DNA of 64,000 nt from Ampelocalamus luodianensis (GCA_036346255.1 CM070622.1:20486751-20550750); one strand, 5' to 3'. Counted from the stretch's first letter, positions 1 to 13,611 are shown. Program-made: numbers and translations. The notes: a model not told the origin generated them from the letters alone.

Positions 1-249
1 AAATTGTGTAATTGTGAGCTGTCAGCTTCTGTCAGTCTGATTTTATCATTGTCCAACCAGATTCTGTGGGCTGGAGGTATTTATTCACAGCGATGCCCAT
101 ATTATCACTTCTTTTGATTTACTCTGAATCTTCTGTTGTTTGAGTAATGTAAATTTAATTTACGAGGTTTTTCATAATACCTGGCCACTGTTTTTTCTGA
201 CATTTTTTCTAAGGCCATGTTCCTGACTTCTTTTGATCTCCTATATTAG

Positions 250-546
250 GAGTTCACTACTAATGAAAAGGTGGGGATGCATGAGAGAGATGCTGTATCA
301 AACCTGTTTCCTCCTCCTACTGTTAATCAGTCATGGAGGAAAGTTTTGAGCATGGGAAATCTTTTGAACGGCCATGAACCTACACAACGAGAAATTGTAT
401 TCTCGGTCGTGGAGAGAATAAGCAATGGTCACTATTCAAGCCCAACTCCGTTATGTACGGATGAACAGATTGAGACACATCGGATGTATATATCTGGTAC
501 ATCTAATGATCTTTGGGTTGCATTATCTGTGACATCTTGGGATTGA
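250..546 (+). CDS. 3'-terminal exon of an unrecognised gene (5' part off the window)
   Basis: An intron ending in ...TATTAG at 249 is followed by an open frame from 250 to a TGA at 544-546, giving about 98 residues. The exon starts with EFTTNEKVGMHER and ends LWVALSVTSWD. The frame uses ordinary codons, opens exactly at a splice acceptor and has no upstream start, so I read it as the last coding exon of a plus-strand gene that begins left of the window. It contains no domain I recognise; it is polar, with a few hydrophobic clusters near the C-terminus. Bases 1-249 look like AT-rich intron. The family cannot be named from this exon alone. Confidence 0.5.
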   Translation, partial: EFTTNEKVGMHERDAVSNLFPPPTVNQSWRKVLSMGNLLNGHEPTQREIVFSVVERISNGHYSSPTPLCTDEQIETHRMYISGTSNDLWVALSVTSWD

Positions 547-1014
547 GCTGCTCATATATATGGAAGGGCAATTGATAGGAGTTAGCCAAGTGTTTCGACA
601 GTGCAGATGTACCTAATCATGGGTATTGATTGTTGAATGCACCAGTAGAGCAAATCATGGCATGACAATGATGGTTGGTGGCGCCTGAGGGTACGCCGGT
701 ACGCACAGGGTTGATAGCAAATCGAAGTGTCAATTCGTCGTGCACGAAAAATAATGCTGGGATCTGCATGAAAGTAGGCAGGAATTGGATCGCGTGCAGC
801 GATAAGAATCCAGAAGTCAGAACCATGTTCCTGAAGAGTTTCTGTAGCTTTTGTGCCTGTGATTACTGAGTAAAATTTTTGATTCCGGAGGGCTTGATGC
901 AATATACACGGGTGAGGTTGTACTCGAACATATTGATTATTTTGTGCCAAATGCCTGCAAGAACCGTTTGCGTAAGGTCTTGCATGGGAGGTTTGTTCGC
1001 TAAGTTTGAAGTGT
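547..1014. other. Probable 3' UTR and flank, no gene seen
   Basis: This stretch follows the stop codon of the left-edge gene and runs to the first foldback element. Short open frames occur on both strands but overlap each other and have no recognisable motif. It is most simply the 3' untranslated region of the upstream exon plus spacer. Confidence 0.35.
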
Positions 1015-3639
1015 AGAAAATTTGGTTGGTACCATTGGAAAGGTGTGTAATGTCGGTTCTCTCATCGGAAATTGGACTATGTCATTTTTGCCATGAAATT
1101 TTTAGCTCCATTTTGTTTATATCTTTATCGTTAGTATTTGTTAGTCTGACTGCTACAGTAGATCATTTGACTGTTATTTCTTTGTCAGTTTTTTCCTTTC
1201 AAAAAGACGTTTAATACCTCTGCCAGCTTGTGGGCCCCACTATCAGTCCCTCGTTTCTCTCTTTGCCCATTGCTAGCTCTGCCGTGTAGCTAGTCGGGAG
1301 GGCCACCACCGACCCTCGGCGGCCATGGCTAAGGGAGGCTAATGGAGGTGTGGGTGGAGCCGGCGCGAGGGGGCCCGAGGCGGAGGGAGGGAGGGTGGCC
1401 ATGGTGTGGTGATTGGTGGGCGCGTAGGCAGGGTCGACGCAAGGGGGCCTGTGGCGGAGGTGAGACCAAGGCGGTGGCATGGAGGCTAACGGAGGGGGGC
1501 AGCTAGAAGACGGAGCCGACGAAGGAAGGGAGGTTGGCCATGGTGTGGCAACTGGTGGGCGTGTTGGCGAGGCGGCGAGAGGCCCATGGTGGAGGCGAGG
1601 CCGGCCGAGGTGGAGGCAAGGCAAGCGGAGGCGATGCCGGCGCGGAGCGCGACATAGGCGTGGGCCGGAGGCGAGGCAAGGCCACGGTGAAGGGAGGACC
1701 CGGCGTGGAACCCTAGACTTTACAGTGCATTCGAACTAGTCTTATGATCAGTAGCTAGCTTGCATAGTTATAACATAGATGAAATCATATCCATACAACA
1801 TAACGGCTAATGAGACAGACAAATTAATAATACTTTACAACAAAAGACCTTATGGTCAAGGTTTTTACAAGGCTTGCCACGCAGGGTTAAGGTCACGACC
1901 AGGTCCTCAACCAGATCCACGACCAGAGCAAACTTGTAGCGGAATAGAACTCGTAGAGGCCATTTGACATGCCCACAGGCAATCGAGTGGAGGACGTCTC
2001 CTAGTACGCAGGGTCTTCAAAGAGCGCGGTGCATCCAAGTTCTTCTGTGGAGACTGATCAACTAGAGGGCATAAAACCGTGAGTACTATGAATGTACTCA
2101 GCAAGTCGTAGGGAAATGTATACAAATAGTATTCATGCAGGGCTTGATAAGGATAGTTTTATGGTTATTTTGCAGAAAGCAGTATTGACTGGAAATACAG
2201 TAAGTAGATTAAAAGCACAAGTTGAAAGATTAATACATAAGTAATCAGTTTCTTTGAAACAGTTCGTGAACACCCTGTTCACTTCCCAGACCACTCCTAC
2301 GACCAAGACGTGGTAATCGAAACCAACCACGACCACATTTTTGAGAAAAATCTACCCCTCATGTGAAATTATCAGGCATTGTCGATAACCGGGACACGGC
2401 TATTCGAATAGTTTTACACTCTGCAGAGGTTGTACACTTTCCCACAAGAGATAATCGCTTGATACAACACACGTTTCCTTAGACATGTGAATCAAGGAGA
2501 GACTATCACCAGGCTTTTTACAAAGCTCTGTTTTGACTCGGTTCTGCCGCTAAGGATTCGCCTTTCTGGCCCCCTCTTGCACCGTTTCGACCACCAAAAT
2601 AGAATTGACTCAAAACTTTGCTAATTAGTTGGCCAGGTCCACCGCATAAATGAACTTGTGGTTGCACGGTATGACCCAGATCAATGGCGCACAAAATTAA
2701 GTCCTTAGTGATTACTCAGGCGAGACTTTCCGCATCCCACGTGCCTCGCGCACCTAAGTGCCTCTCGCACCCAAAATTGTGCCTCCCACACTTTTTCCTC
2801 GCACATTCCACCTTTGCCACCGACCACCCGCCCGAGCAGAAATTATTTTCGTTCAACCCAGCCAAATGACAACTCTTGCCATGGCACAACAAATTTTAAC
2901 AACAGCGGCATCACACCACAATAGACACAACTGTGATCTCACACCACAGTTGCACAACAGTGGTATCGCACTCCGATTCTATATATCATTAAGTCAAATT
3001 TATCATCACTGAATTAGGTGATCGAGAAACATCGCACAATTAAAGCATGACTAAGCATAATACGCACCCATATTGGTATTACAATAATATCCAACTAAGA
3101 GTACTCAACCTACGGTGTCTAAGGGTACATGTCAACATGCTAATCATAATTATTCAAGGAGTCATATTGTCAAGTAGGTACTTAGCTATCTCCCAAATTA
3201 TTTTTATACAACTAGCCATGCATATTGATATAAAACAATATAATTTTGTAAACTGGGTACAACATAATCAAAGGTCTACGACTTGCCTTCGTTGAAGAGT
3301 TGAGATGCTTCGATCGAGGTCATCTGATCCAAGAACTCTTCGAAAATGCCGGAATCTATACGTGCAAAAAGAGCCAAGTAAATAAGAAAACTCCAAATAA
3401 AACCCCAAAAGATTACCAAACCAGAACCAAAAGAAAGGTACTGAATTTAGAAGAAGATAGAAATTTGAACCACTCTGATCGGAGTTCGAACAAAGGAGAA
3501 CGAGCTCTCGGAAGTTCTGAAATCACAAGGTCGGAAGGAGGCTCGAATACAGGTGGTCGGAAGGAGGCTCGACTACCTGGTAGAAAGGGGACTCGACTGG
3601 TTGGAAGGTTGATTCGACTACTTGATGCGGTCGAAAGAA

Positions 3640-3980
3640 GAAGGATTCGACTGCTCGACGGCGTCGTAAGGAGGATACGACTACTGAACGTGGTCGTATA
3701 GAGGAATACAAGAAGGATACGACTATTCAACGTGGTCGTAGGAGGGATACGACTACTCAACGTGGTCGTAGGAAGGAGGTCTAAACCAAGAGGGTGGTCT
3801 AAACTGGGGTGGTCCAAACCGAGAGGGAGGTCTAAACCAAAAAAGATGGTCTAAACTAGGAGGGTGGTCCAAACTGAGAGAGGTCAAAACCAAAAATGGT
3901 GGTCTAAACTGGGATGGTGGTCTAAACCGAGATAGAGTTCTAAACCAAAAGGGTGGTCTAAACCGAGAGAGTGGAGAGCT
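3640..3980. repeat. Minisatellite inside the long LTR
   Basis: Two adjoining arrays are visible. The first (about 3640-3775) repeats a unit of about 40 bp with the core CTCAACGTGGTCGTAGGA. The second (about 3775-3975) repeats an 18-19 bp unit of the form GGTCTAAACCNAGAGGGT. The same arrays recur in the other LTR copy at about 63230-63600 with a different number of units. Confidence 0.75.
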
Positions 3981-5004
3981 GGGCCAAGGAGAAAACGGAA
4001 CGAACAGAGAAAAGAGGATTTTAAACACCCGAGAACTCTAGCAAACTCAAAATAAACAAAATTTTGAATTAGATGAAGTTAGATTTAGCCATCTGAACAG
4101 AGAAAGGATCGTCTGTTCGACGCGGCCGAAAGAACAAAAGAGAGAAAACCAAGCACGGAGAAACTCACGAAGCAGAGAGAGAGAGATCGGAGGAGGTCGG
4201 CGGACAGCGAACGGCGGCGGGACGCTCACAGTTGAAAGTGAAGGAGGACAGCGACGAAGGGGTTAGCCGGGACTGAAGGAGAAGCGGAAAAGCAGTGACT
4301 CCTATGAAACCAAAACTGAACCGGAGTGAGGGGATTGCTTCAAGGAGCTTTGGGACACGAATTGATGCGGGGCTTAAACTTAGAGCGCGGTGCTTCGGGC
4401 AAACCACAGCAACAAGAGCGAGAGAGGGGGAGTTTGGTGCACGTGGTGCTCACCTAAATAGGTGAAGGCAGCACACAGTTCGACGAGGAAAAAGGTGGTT
4501 CGGTCGTCGACGGAGAAGCTTGATGACGACGCTAGAGGCGATGGCACGAGCTCTAGCCGGCGGCGACGAAACTCGAAGCACGACAAAGCGGGCGAGAGGA
4601 AGTGCTAAGAGCTGTGGGGAAAAACAAGAGGGCAAGGGCTCCCTAGCGCTCTATTTATCGAGGAAGGAAGCAGAACCGGTCAACAAGATGGAGCAGTGTG
4701 AAAAGGGGAGGAAAAACGCGACAAGGCGAAGACAACAACATTTAATGTGCATGTGGCTGAGGAAAAAGAGGGAGGAAAAACGCGGCGGGGCGGTACGGGC
4801 GCACGGTCAGCAGGTGGGGGAGGGGACAGGAGGGGAGACGTGCGTGGCGATAGTCAAGGAATTAAATGCGCACGTCGTTGGGGAAAAAGGGGATGGGATG
4901 GGAGCAGGCGCGACGGAGGACGGGCAATTAAATGCGCTGTCGGCATTTAATGTGCGAGGACTTTAGCGACGGGAGGAATAAAAAGGTGAGCAGGAGGCTG
5001 ATAG

Positions 5005-5195
5005 GCGGGGCTGGTCGTAACCGAAGGCTGGTCGTAACCAAAGACTGGTTATGGTAGTAACCGAAGGCTGGTCGTAACCGAGGGGGAGGTCGTGACCAAT
5101 AGGGAGGTCGTGATCACAGGGAGGTCGTGACCAAGGGGGAGGTTGTGACCACAGGAGGTCGTGATAAGAGGAGGTCGTAAGGAAGAGGTCCTAAG
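5005..5195. repeat. Short tandem array near the LTR end
   Basis: About ten degenerate units of 18-19 bp resembling GGCTGGTCGTAACCGAA and then GGGAGGTCGTGACCAAG lie in tandem. They are part of the long LTR. Confidence 0.65.
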
Positions 5196-5817
5196 GAGGA
5201 GGAACGGGCCGATGGAATAACAGAACAAACAGAGAAAGGGAATTCTAAATACCAGAGAACTCCAATAAACTCAAAACAAACTAAATCCAAATTAATTGAA
5301 GTTTGATTAATGCACATTAAATCGCCTTCAATTCCCAAAATCTCCAAGTTAAGCTTTAGTAATTCATCAAAACCAAATGGTTATTTTTATTTTTAAATTT
5401 TTTCAAAAAGCCCATAAAATGGGATGTTACAGGGAGTCAGCGAGGTAGGCGCACGGCGGAGGCGAGGTCTTCACGGTGTGTTGGAGCCTAGGCATGCGTG
5501 AGGGAGGCCAAGGTGGTGGCATGGAGGCCCGCGAACGCACGGGCGGGGCCGGCATTAGGGCGACGGCTGGGGGTGGGGCTGAGATGCACTAGTGAAGAGA
5601 GACGGGGAGAGGCAGAGAGAAGGGATGAAGAAAAAGATGAAGAACAACAAGGGTAAATAAGTCTTTTCGCATACAACTTGACAGTCAAAGGGCTTTGACT
5701 GACGAACATAGCAAAAACGAAATGGAGCTAACAATTTCATGGTAACAATGACATGATCCAATTTCCGGTGGTAGAACTGATATTGCACACTTTTAAATAA
5801 CACCAATCAAATTTTCC

Positions 5818-6117
5818 CTTTTTTTTCTTGTAGTTCGGAAAAAATATATAGAAATATGTAGATGAGCGAAGCTTTGCTGTGGAGAGCCATTATCATGATG
5901 AACAAATTAATTACTCATTTAATTAATTGTTGTTCAAGTACATGCCCTTAAGGATAAGTCCGGTTGAGTCACTCGACGGTCGGTGCATTTGATTCTGAAT
6001 TCAACATTCCGAACTACTACTAGAAAAGGAAATGAGAAACTTTGAACAACAATATCTTTTTATATTGATTATATTTATCTAAAAAATCATAATTTTATTA
6101 GGTTTTACATAATATAG
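5818..6117. other. AT-rich spacer, nothing recognised
   Basis: No open frame, splice-site pattern or repeat that I can identify. The last part may belong to the outer arm of foldback element C. Confidence 0.3.
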
Positions 6118-7022
6118 AGTAAATTTTAGAAAAAAATTGCACAGTAGGTCCCTGAACTTGTGAGATTGTGCCACTTAGCTTCTTGAATTTGTATTTTACT
6201 TTCTCAACCCGTGAACTTACAAGATTATGCCACTTAGCTCCATGAGCTTGTATTTTCCTTTCTCAGCCCTCTGAACTTGCGAGGTTGTGCTACTTAACTC
6301 TCTGAACTTGCGTTGAATCAAAGTTCGTCGGATGCGATGCCGGCGACTTCGTCCTCTCCGAGTCCAGTGGACTCGTCACCACCCCATTTCGCCGTATTTA
6401 TCGTCTCCGTCATCTTACGCCGACAAAAATAGATTTTTCGGGCCCGAGAATGCATCGTGCTCGTGTCTTCGTCGGAGCTTCACCGTCGCAGCTTGCCTCC
6501 GCCCTCATCCTTGTCTCATCTGAGTCGGCCGTGAGAGAGAGAGAGACATTCCCAGCACCAGAGCAGGGGCACAATACTTCTCTCTCTCTCACGGTGATTC
6601 GCTAGCTCAGCCTCTTCTGTTAGCAAACGGCCAAATGGACTTTGTGCAGGGTGAGTAACTTCTACTCTGGCATTGGGAATGTACTTCTCTATCTCTCACA
6701 GTCGACTCAGAGAAAGCAAGGGTGAGGGCAGTGGTAAGCTGCAACGGTGGAGCTCTGGCGAAGACGTGAGCACAGTGCGTTCCCTGGTCCAAAAATTCCG
6801 TTTTTGTCAACGTGAGGTGACGAGAACGATGAACACGGCTGGAACGCGGCGGTGACGAGTCCACCGGACTCGAGGGGATGAAGTCACCGGCATCGCATCC
6901 GACGAACTTTGCTTTAACACAAGTTCAGGGAGTTAAGTGACACAACCTTGCAAGTTTAGGGAGCTAAGTAGCATAACCTCGCAAGTTCAGGGACCTACAC
7001 TGTAATTTTCTCTAAATTTTAT
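6118..7022. mobile_element. Foldback element B, an almost complete 0.9-kb palindrome
   Basis: The left half (about 6118-6560) pairs with the right half (about 6640-7022) along most of its length. Examples are the termini TAAATTTTAGA / TCTAAATTTTA, GTAGGTCCCTGAACTTG with its complement, the block around 6325-6390 with 6853-6905 (TTCGTCGGATGCGATGCCGG), and the inner block around 6425-6560 with 6650-6815. The loop is only about 80 bp. Within the outer arm, units built on CTGAACTTG...TGCCACTTAGCTC are repeated about three times. It has no coding capacity. RNA from it would fold into a very long hairpin. Confidence 0.75.
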
Positions 7023-7322
7023 ATAATTACACATACAAAACTATCACAAAATTACACCTTACTAAAAGTTTACGCAAAACTACGCATTGTTTTTGCTCAG
7101 GTATCTCAAAACTTGACTTTTATTGGACACCTGTCCTAGACAACGGGTTATGACAACTAGGCTCGCATGTAAGTGGCACATGTATGCAATCGTTATGGTG
7201 ACTAGATCGGAGTTGCCATCCGAGACAAGTCACTCCTCATCATGTGCCACCCCTTGGTGCGCCCATCCGCGCCTCTATCCACCACACCTTCACGGCTTTA
7301 CCATGTCAGTTTATATAGGTCG

Positions 7323-7562
7323 TGTTACGAAACCTAATTATGAGCAAACGACTAAACCGTATCCGGAGGGTTTTCATCCCTATGGGCTATATATATGAGG
7401 ACTCCATGTACAACATACAAACATATGAATAAAGATTATAGATCCTCCTCCATACACTTGTGTCTCTTAGTGTTCATTCTTCTCCGATTGTGTTCATGTG
7501 ATTGCTCATGTATGGATTGATCTACGAGTCGGCAACGTGACGAGTACCGCTATTTCTCAACA
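7323..7562 (+). repeat. 5' LTR of the 7323-13851 copia element
   Basis: Starts TGTTACG and ends CAACA, 240 bp. It includes a TATATATATGAGGA segment that could be the TATA box, with AATAAAG downstream as a possible polyadenylation signal. Confidence 0.85.
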
Positions 7563-10500
7563 TGTTATCAACACGAAGCTCTTGATCCGGTATGTCGTTC
7601 TAAATGTTGGTAATTAGATCAATCTTGTTTTTGTTGATCCTAATCGCTGCAATCGACCTATCTATTTCGCATGACACTACTCGACTTCATTGTCGTTCTT
7701 CCTCTCGGCAGCGTAGGCGCGAGTGGTGATCATCGACATCCTTGATGAATTGCTGCCGATCTTGATTGCCATCGGCACACTATCAATGCCTTACCAGATG
7801 GATTGGTTTTTCCAAGATCTACAACGAGCCGTTAGTACACATGAAAAAATTTGCGATGTGTCGATCGGCCCGGAGCCCGCCGAACGCCGACGCCCACCAT
7901 GCGCAGCCCCACTGGCATGCGGTGGCGTCGTCGGCTGTGCCATGCCCGCCGCCTCGCGTCGGCCGCCTCATGCTGCGTCGGCTATGCCTCGGACCGCACC
8001 GCCGCCCAGAGCCGCACATGCCGCGCTGCCCCGTCGCGGCGTTGCTCGTCGCGCCGCGCCACCATCCTGCCTAGCTCCGTGCGCATAAGGAGCCACCGCT
8101 GCCATTGGGGAGCATGGCAAGGGAAACCCTATCCACTCTCCCCTACGTATTTTTTGACCAGGCCAGTTTGGGCCGAATTGGGCCAAGAAAAAATAGTCTG
8201 GCCCAAGGAAATTCCGACAGAGAAAAAAATCGAGAGAAAAAGAAAAAACCTAAAACAATTACAAATGGCCCCTCGGAGTTTAGAAAATTATGAGGATTTT
8301 TTTGCGGATAAGGAAATTTTACAGAAAACACCCTAGAGTTTGGGAAATTTACGGTGAATTTTGATTTTTATATATTCTTGCAGAATAACCCCTCGGGAAT
8401 CTGATTTTTACGACAGATCATTTTTTTCTATGGTTATTTTATAATCTAGACTCTCAGCTTATAGTTATTTGCTTTAATATTATTTATTTTATGCAATAAC
8501 ATTAAATTAATCCTAGAAACTGAATTTCTAAGGTATGTGAGCTTCCATAAATTATGAAATCTTAGACCTAATACACCTTGGAAGCATCATATTTTTATGT
8601 TTTTCCTTGGTATTGTGTGTTAGGGATTTTTTTAATGGGTTTAGTAATTCTGAAAATTGCTTCCAGACCTTAAAAATTATCAGAAAAATCCTTAAAATAC
8701 CAGGAAGATTATGGGAAATGTATAAAGTTATCTACTGAATAGATATTAATTTATTATTTTTACACTCATTTCATCCATTTAAAATGTTTTATCAGCTGTA
8801 AACATATGGAAAATTACATAAATTGTGTGGGACATGTTTGACATTGCTAAGTGGATATTTGTTTGTCCTGAATCCACAATGATAAGCTCATATTATACTC
8901 TATGGAGACCTATAACAATCTTCTAGTTATCCCTTAGCTTTGTAAAGATGTTGTTTTCTTGCACGAGTTGCTTTAGTAGTATAGATTCAACTCCTGTCAA
9001 GCTTGACCCTGCTCCTGCTAAGCATCTCTTATCTTTTGCTTTAGAATGGAACCTTATGCATTTTATCATTTTTCTCTCTTCCAGATGCCATATATAAATT
9101 AATGGTTTGAGTTGATATATTAAAATCTTATCTCCTGTTGAATAGTTGATTAAATCTGCTTAATAGAATATATTGCTAGTAGCATACCTTACTTGTAGTA
9201 AACTGATCTTGCATAGAATAAATTTGTGAACTATATGTTCGGAAATTAAAAATACGTTGACATGCCTTGCTAAAAAATGTTGTACATGTGCTCTTGGTAT
9301 CTAATAATCCTTAATTCACTAGCTTGTAGAGCACGGGTGCCCAGATGGCAAAAAGAAAACTATTTTTCTCAGTAGCACCAGACCAAACCTAGTCATATGT
9401 TGATCTATGATGGATAATTTTGGCTAGAAAATACCATATTCCTTAAATAAGTACATAATAACTCCAGCCCTAAGACTTGGAGTCTATATACATTGTTCTC
9501 CACCACATTGTTTTCTTAATTAAAGAACTTTGTAAGCAGAATATTACAGAGTATATATTGGTTTCATGCCAACAAAATTGTACTCATGTTGAAGTATGAT
9601 TGCAAATCTTTAACTCCGAGTTGATTTCAAGCAAATGCCTGATGCACATGCTATCACTTGGGATTTTACAGTTGACATGAAAAAGGGGAGGAAATTGGGC
9701 ATGTGTGAGACATTTGAAGTTAAGAGGCATAGATAATTGTTGAAAACAAGAGTCATGGTAAGCACAGTAGCATATCCTAATTCAAAGCCAGAAGAAAATT
9801 AACCCGAAGTAATAAATTAATCTAGTTTATTTTGGAAGATAATTAAAGTAAATTACATGATTATTATCCTTATCCAGTCGATATGGAAAATAACATTTAT
9901 GACATTGCTAATACCCATGCTGTTGGCAACCATAATAATTGCTGCCCACAAAGGGCAATTGATTTGTATCTTCAGCAATATGTTAACCGCTAGCATGCGG
10001 GAATGCACACAGTAAATCGACAGTTGCTTGACGTAGTTGCACATATGCCATATTCGACTATGCATCGAAGCGTGCTATACTCATCGGAAATGACACATAC
10101 ATAAATTGGTAAGTGCAGTCTGCAACTGCATCACCACCAGAAGCTATATCACTTGCTTAAAGCAAATATAGCTCTTGAAAGAAAGATGACCTATTGGACT
10201 TTGTTGATCCTGAATAATCTAAATTTGGCCATAATGATCCTAGCATTACAAATTAAAATAAGGCATACAGTTTATCACCCTTAATTAAATTTGGTGTTCC
10301 TGTTGAATAATAAATATTCACGTCGAATAATTATACTATTTGGGTGATTCAACTAAGATTTGAAAGTCCAAAAGAAAATCTAGTATTTTCATACAAATTA
10401 ACTATGGTCAAATATTTGATGTTCTAGCATTATATTTATATTCCTGAAGAGCATCCTACAGTTTTATGCTAATTAGAATACACTGCTTATAACCATAAGG

Positions 10501-11883
10501 AAATATGTTGCGTAATTATAAACTTGAACTTTAATGATCCAAATTGTTTAAAATATGGTATGAGTAATTGGATCAAAACTTAGGCAAATAATAAAGAAGC
10601 TGGTATATAGAATAAGTCTACCAACTCTTTGACCCCGTATGGGACCTTTGTCGCAGATTAATAACCAACCAGAAGTTAGAATATCCTAAAAAATATCAGG
10701 ATCATACAGTTTTCTTACCACTGCAATGATAAAAGTTTAGCTCACTACATAAAATTACCTAACCCTTTAATGAAATAAGTACGTGTTGGATGAATAAAAC
10801 ATTTCACATATGTTATCATCACTGTAGCATGCACCTTTGGGCCACCACCGCTGTTGGAGATCATGTTGGATCTGAAATTCAATAAATCATGTGCCCATGG
10901 TAGGGGAATTTTTGTGGTATGCTATTAATAAAAATCAAATCTTGGCATTAGGGGGAGAAAAATGCCCAAAAGTTCGATTGTTGTTGTATTTTCTGGAAGG
11001 AAAATATATTTAGTACGAAGATACACGCACTAGTCAAGCTAAACTTAAGGTTTAGTTTATACTCCTGGCACCAGAAGCGGGGAACCTATCAGATACTTTC
11101 CAATTATGGAGGCGTTACCACACTGTTTACTTGTAGTAAATAAATCGTTAAGAGTGGAATATCCTAGGTTGAATAGTATATCCACCTCTACGAAATTGAC
11201 TTATTGATTCTTGATCTAAAATCTGTGGGAACACCTGCGGGTCTAAGATCTAATGACACTAGTCAAAACAATTATTAATCACTCCTTTTAACTCTCTTGA
11301 AGAGAACTCACCTTAAAGGTGAAATATCTCATGAAGAGGTTTATCATGAAGATGAAAGCCCAACAACTTGATGTGCACATATTACAATGCTGGGAATGCG
11401 GTACGATCAAGAATCTTTTATTTGAGAAATGATAAAGATATGGTTAACACTGAGATACCCTCAATTGGGAGGATATGGGAGAAAAGTTGTCGACAATCAC
11501 TTTGCTTCTACAATTGCTAAAGCTTCTCTTATGAGAATACGGATTCGGAACTAAAGTCCATAGCCGAGCGCTTGAAGCGTTCATATTGGGTCACATAATG
11601 AAAGCATATGTGCTGAACCATAATGGCTAAATAAAAGTCTTAGAACTAGGTAGTTCAGACTTGATGGATCATTATGAATATAATAAAGTGATGAAAGCTC
11701 TAGTTCAAAGGTCTCCTTAGAGACCGTTACTCTCCTATTATGAATGATATAATGTTTTGTTGCATAATAAATCTGGCAAACGGCATGAACAAAAAAATAA
11801 AATATGCAGTCAATGGGTTTTGAAAATCCTTGACGAGATCCTCGAAGGACTCAAAATTACTAGTAAGAAAGGAAACAAAATCG

Positions 11884-11929
<46 letters not shown>

Positions 11930-12868
11930 CTTATACCTAATAGTCTTTTACCTGTAGTAAGACCATCTCCCGGAAGAGAGAGTATCTACCTGAAGGAAAA
12001 TTATCTTACCAGTCAATCTCTTAATCACACCAATGATCATATGATCCCTAGGAGTGGAAAAGGACCCATCAAGACATGAAAGAATGAACGAGGAACCTAA
12101 AGACCAGAAGTACGCCACATAAGCACATATAAAGTGCATCTTCCACCAGAAGTTAGTAGAATAGTGATTTCCTCTAGTACCATGAAGGTACAACATACAT
12201 TTGTGATATTGACAATTAATCCCCTAAACGCTAAAACTAAGACTGATTATATTTTACTCTAAACTGGTACAACCATACTTATAGATCCGCAAAACATACT
12301 ATTTATTGTAACCTTAACCACTTAGAGATAGTTACAAAATATTAAGATCCTGAAAGATTTTAATAGATCGTATCCGGAAGGCATACGACTTTGCAACTAG
12401 TATTACCCTCATATCCTCTATAAGGATAATCTACTTGTATTGCATAATCAAATAGTGGCATTTGATAAGTTAAGCATGTTACTCCTGAATAGTGTTTATC
12501 CTAAAATCTCCAGATTAGTAGTAGGATATTTGTACTAAGACTCTGCACTGTGGCAATCCAGTAGATTTGATCACAATATTCTTGCCTATGTTCATTTTCA
12601 AAAAAATGTATGAAAGACATTGGAGCAACAAGACTTCAATGGAAGTTGTTTTTAGGGGGAGCATATGCTAAATACTGATCATCATACTTGATATTTTAAA
12701 AATCTTAGTCAAGCCTAGAAGGTGTTGATACGATGATTACTGATTAAATTCATCTTGAAGGTTTTACCACTTAACAATTCAGATCGAGTTGATCGACAAT
12801 GCTAAGATCATGAAGATCATACATAGATCCTGATTATCATTACTAAATCCTGAAGATATGCTGACTAT
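7563..12868 (+). pseudogene. Decayed leader and gag-pol interior of the copia element
   Basis: No frame longer than about 160 codons survives here. The GC-rich leader (7860-8100) contains overlapping open frames on both strands that reflect base composition, not genes. The AT-rich remainder (8300-12850) corresponds in position to gag, protease, integrase and reverse transcriptase, but is too mutated for confident reading. I see no host gene in it. Confidence 0.5.
11885..11929. repeat. (TA)n microsatellite
   Basis: About 22 uninterrupted TA dinucleotides within the decayed copia interior. Confidence 0.95.
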
Positions 12869-13291
12869 TTGTCAAATCTCTATAGTGCAAAATCTCGGAA
12901 TGGATTTATATTACTTTGTGCTGGTGTAGCCATCTCTTGGTGGTCATCTAAGCAGACTTTGGTAGCTACTTCTACCAATCACTTAGATATTATAGCACTA
13001 TATGAAGCCTCACTTGAATGTGTTTGGCTCAGACGTGTGATTAACCATATCCAAAAGTATTGTGGCATTAATAACGTAAACACCCCCTCAATTATCTATA
13101 AATATAATGTCGCTTGTATTACACAAATGCAAACGGATTATGTCAAAAGCAACATCTCGAAGCACATTGCTCCTAAATTTTTCTATCCTCATGAAATCCA
13201 AAAGAATAGTGAGGTAAAGATCCTGCAAACAAAGTCTTATGAAAATCCAGATGATTTATTCACTAAGTCTCTGCCTACATTCAGTTTTTAA
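12869..13291 (+). pseudogene. Copia RNase H fragment
   Basis: A 140-codon frame carries typical copia RNase H features in order: AISWWSSKQT, then IIALYEAS.ECVWLRR, then SKHIAPKFFYPHE and DLFTKSLP near the C-terminus. It is the 3' end of the polyprotein, followed by the polypurine tract and the right LTR. The catalytic start of RNase H lies upstream in broken sequence, so no active enzyme is expected. Confidence 0.85.
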
Positions 13292-13611
13292 ATATGCATT
13301 CATGGCATTGTTATGAGACGATTTAAAGAGTTGCAGAGTTTAGGGGGAGTAAATCCCTAAATCATAACCCTTATCAAATCCTGAGGATTTATACAAAATC
13401 TTGAAGATTAGATCCCGAAGATTAAACGTTGTGCTCTTTTTCTTAGTGAGTTTTCCTGAAGTTTTCTCACATAAAGGTTTTTAGTGAGACAACAAGTGTA
13501 ATGCAACATACGAATGTAATGTACTCTTTTCTCCATTCTTTTTTTCAATGGGTTTTTTGAAGGAGTTTTTAATGAGACATTTACATATCGTTGTCTATTG
13601 CCCAAAGGGAT

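Larger units (their letters stand above)
1697..5431 (-). mobile_element. Solo long LTR (probable Ty3/gypsy type)
   Basis: From about 1724 this sequence is closely similar to the block starting near 61308, over at least 2.6 kb, and it ends GGGATGTTACA at 5431. Read on the minus strand it starts TGTAACATCCC, a terminus found on long grass gypsy LTRs. GGGAG follows the right end (5432-5436) and also occurs at 1692-1696, so it may be a target duplication. In that case the left terminus has lost its first bases relative to the other copy, which starts TGTCGGGACCCC. There is no gag or pol next to it, so it is called solo. It sits inside foldback element A. Confidence 0.55.
1015..5817. mobile_element. 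Foldback (long inverted repeat) element A, split by a long LTR
   Basis: The left arm (about 1015-1215) matches the reverse complement of the right arm (about 5600-5817) over roughly 200 bp with scattered mismatches. Shared blocks include GGAAATTGGA.TATGTCATT and CATGAAATT.TTAGCTCCATTT. Between the arms, GC-rich sequence flanks a 3.7-kb LTR that inserted later. Without that LTR the element would be about 1.1 kb. No transposase is encoded, so it is a non-autonomous DNA element; I could not fix a target-site duplication or superfamily. Confidence 0.6.
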
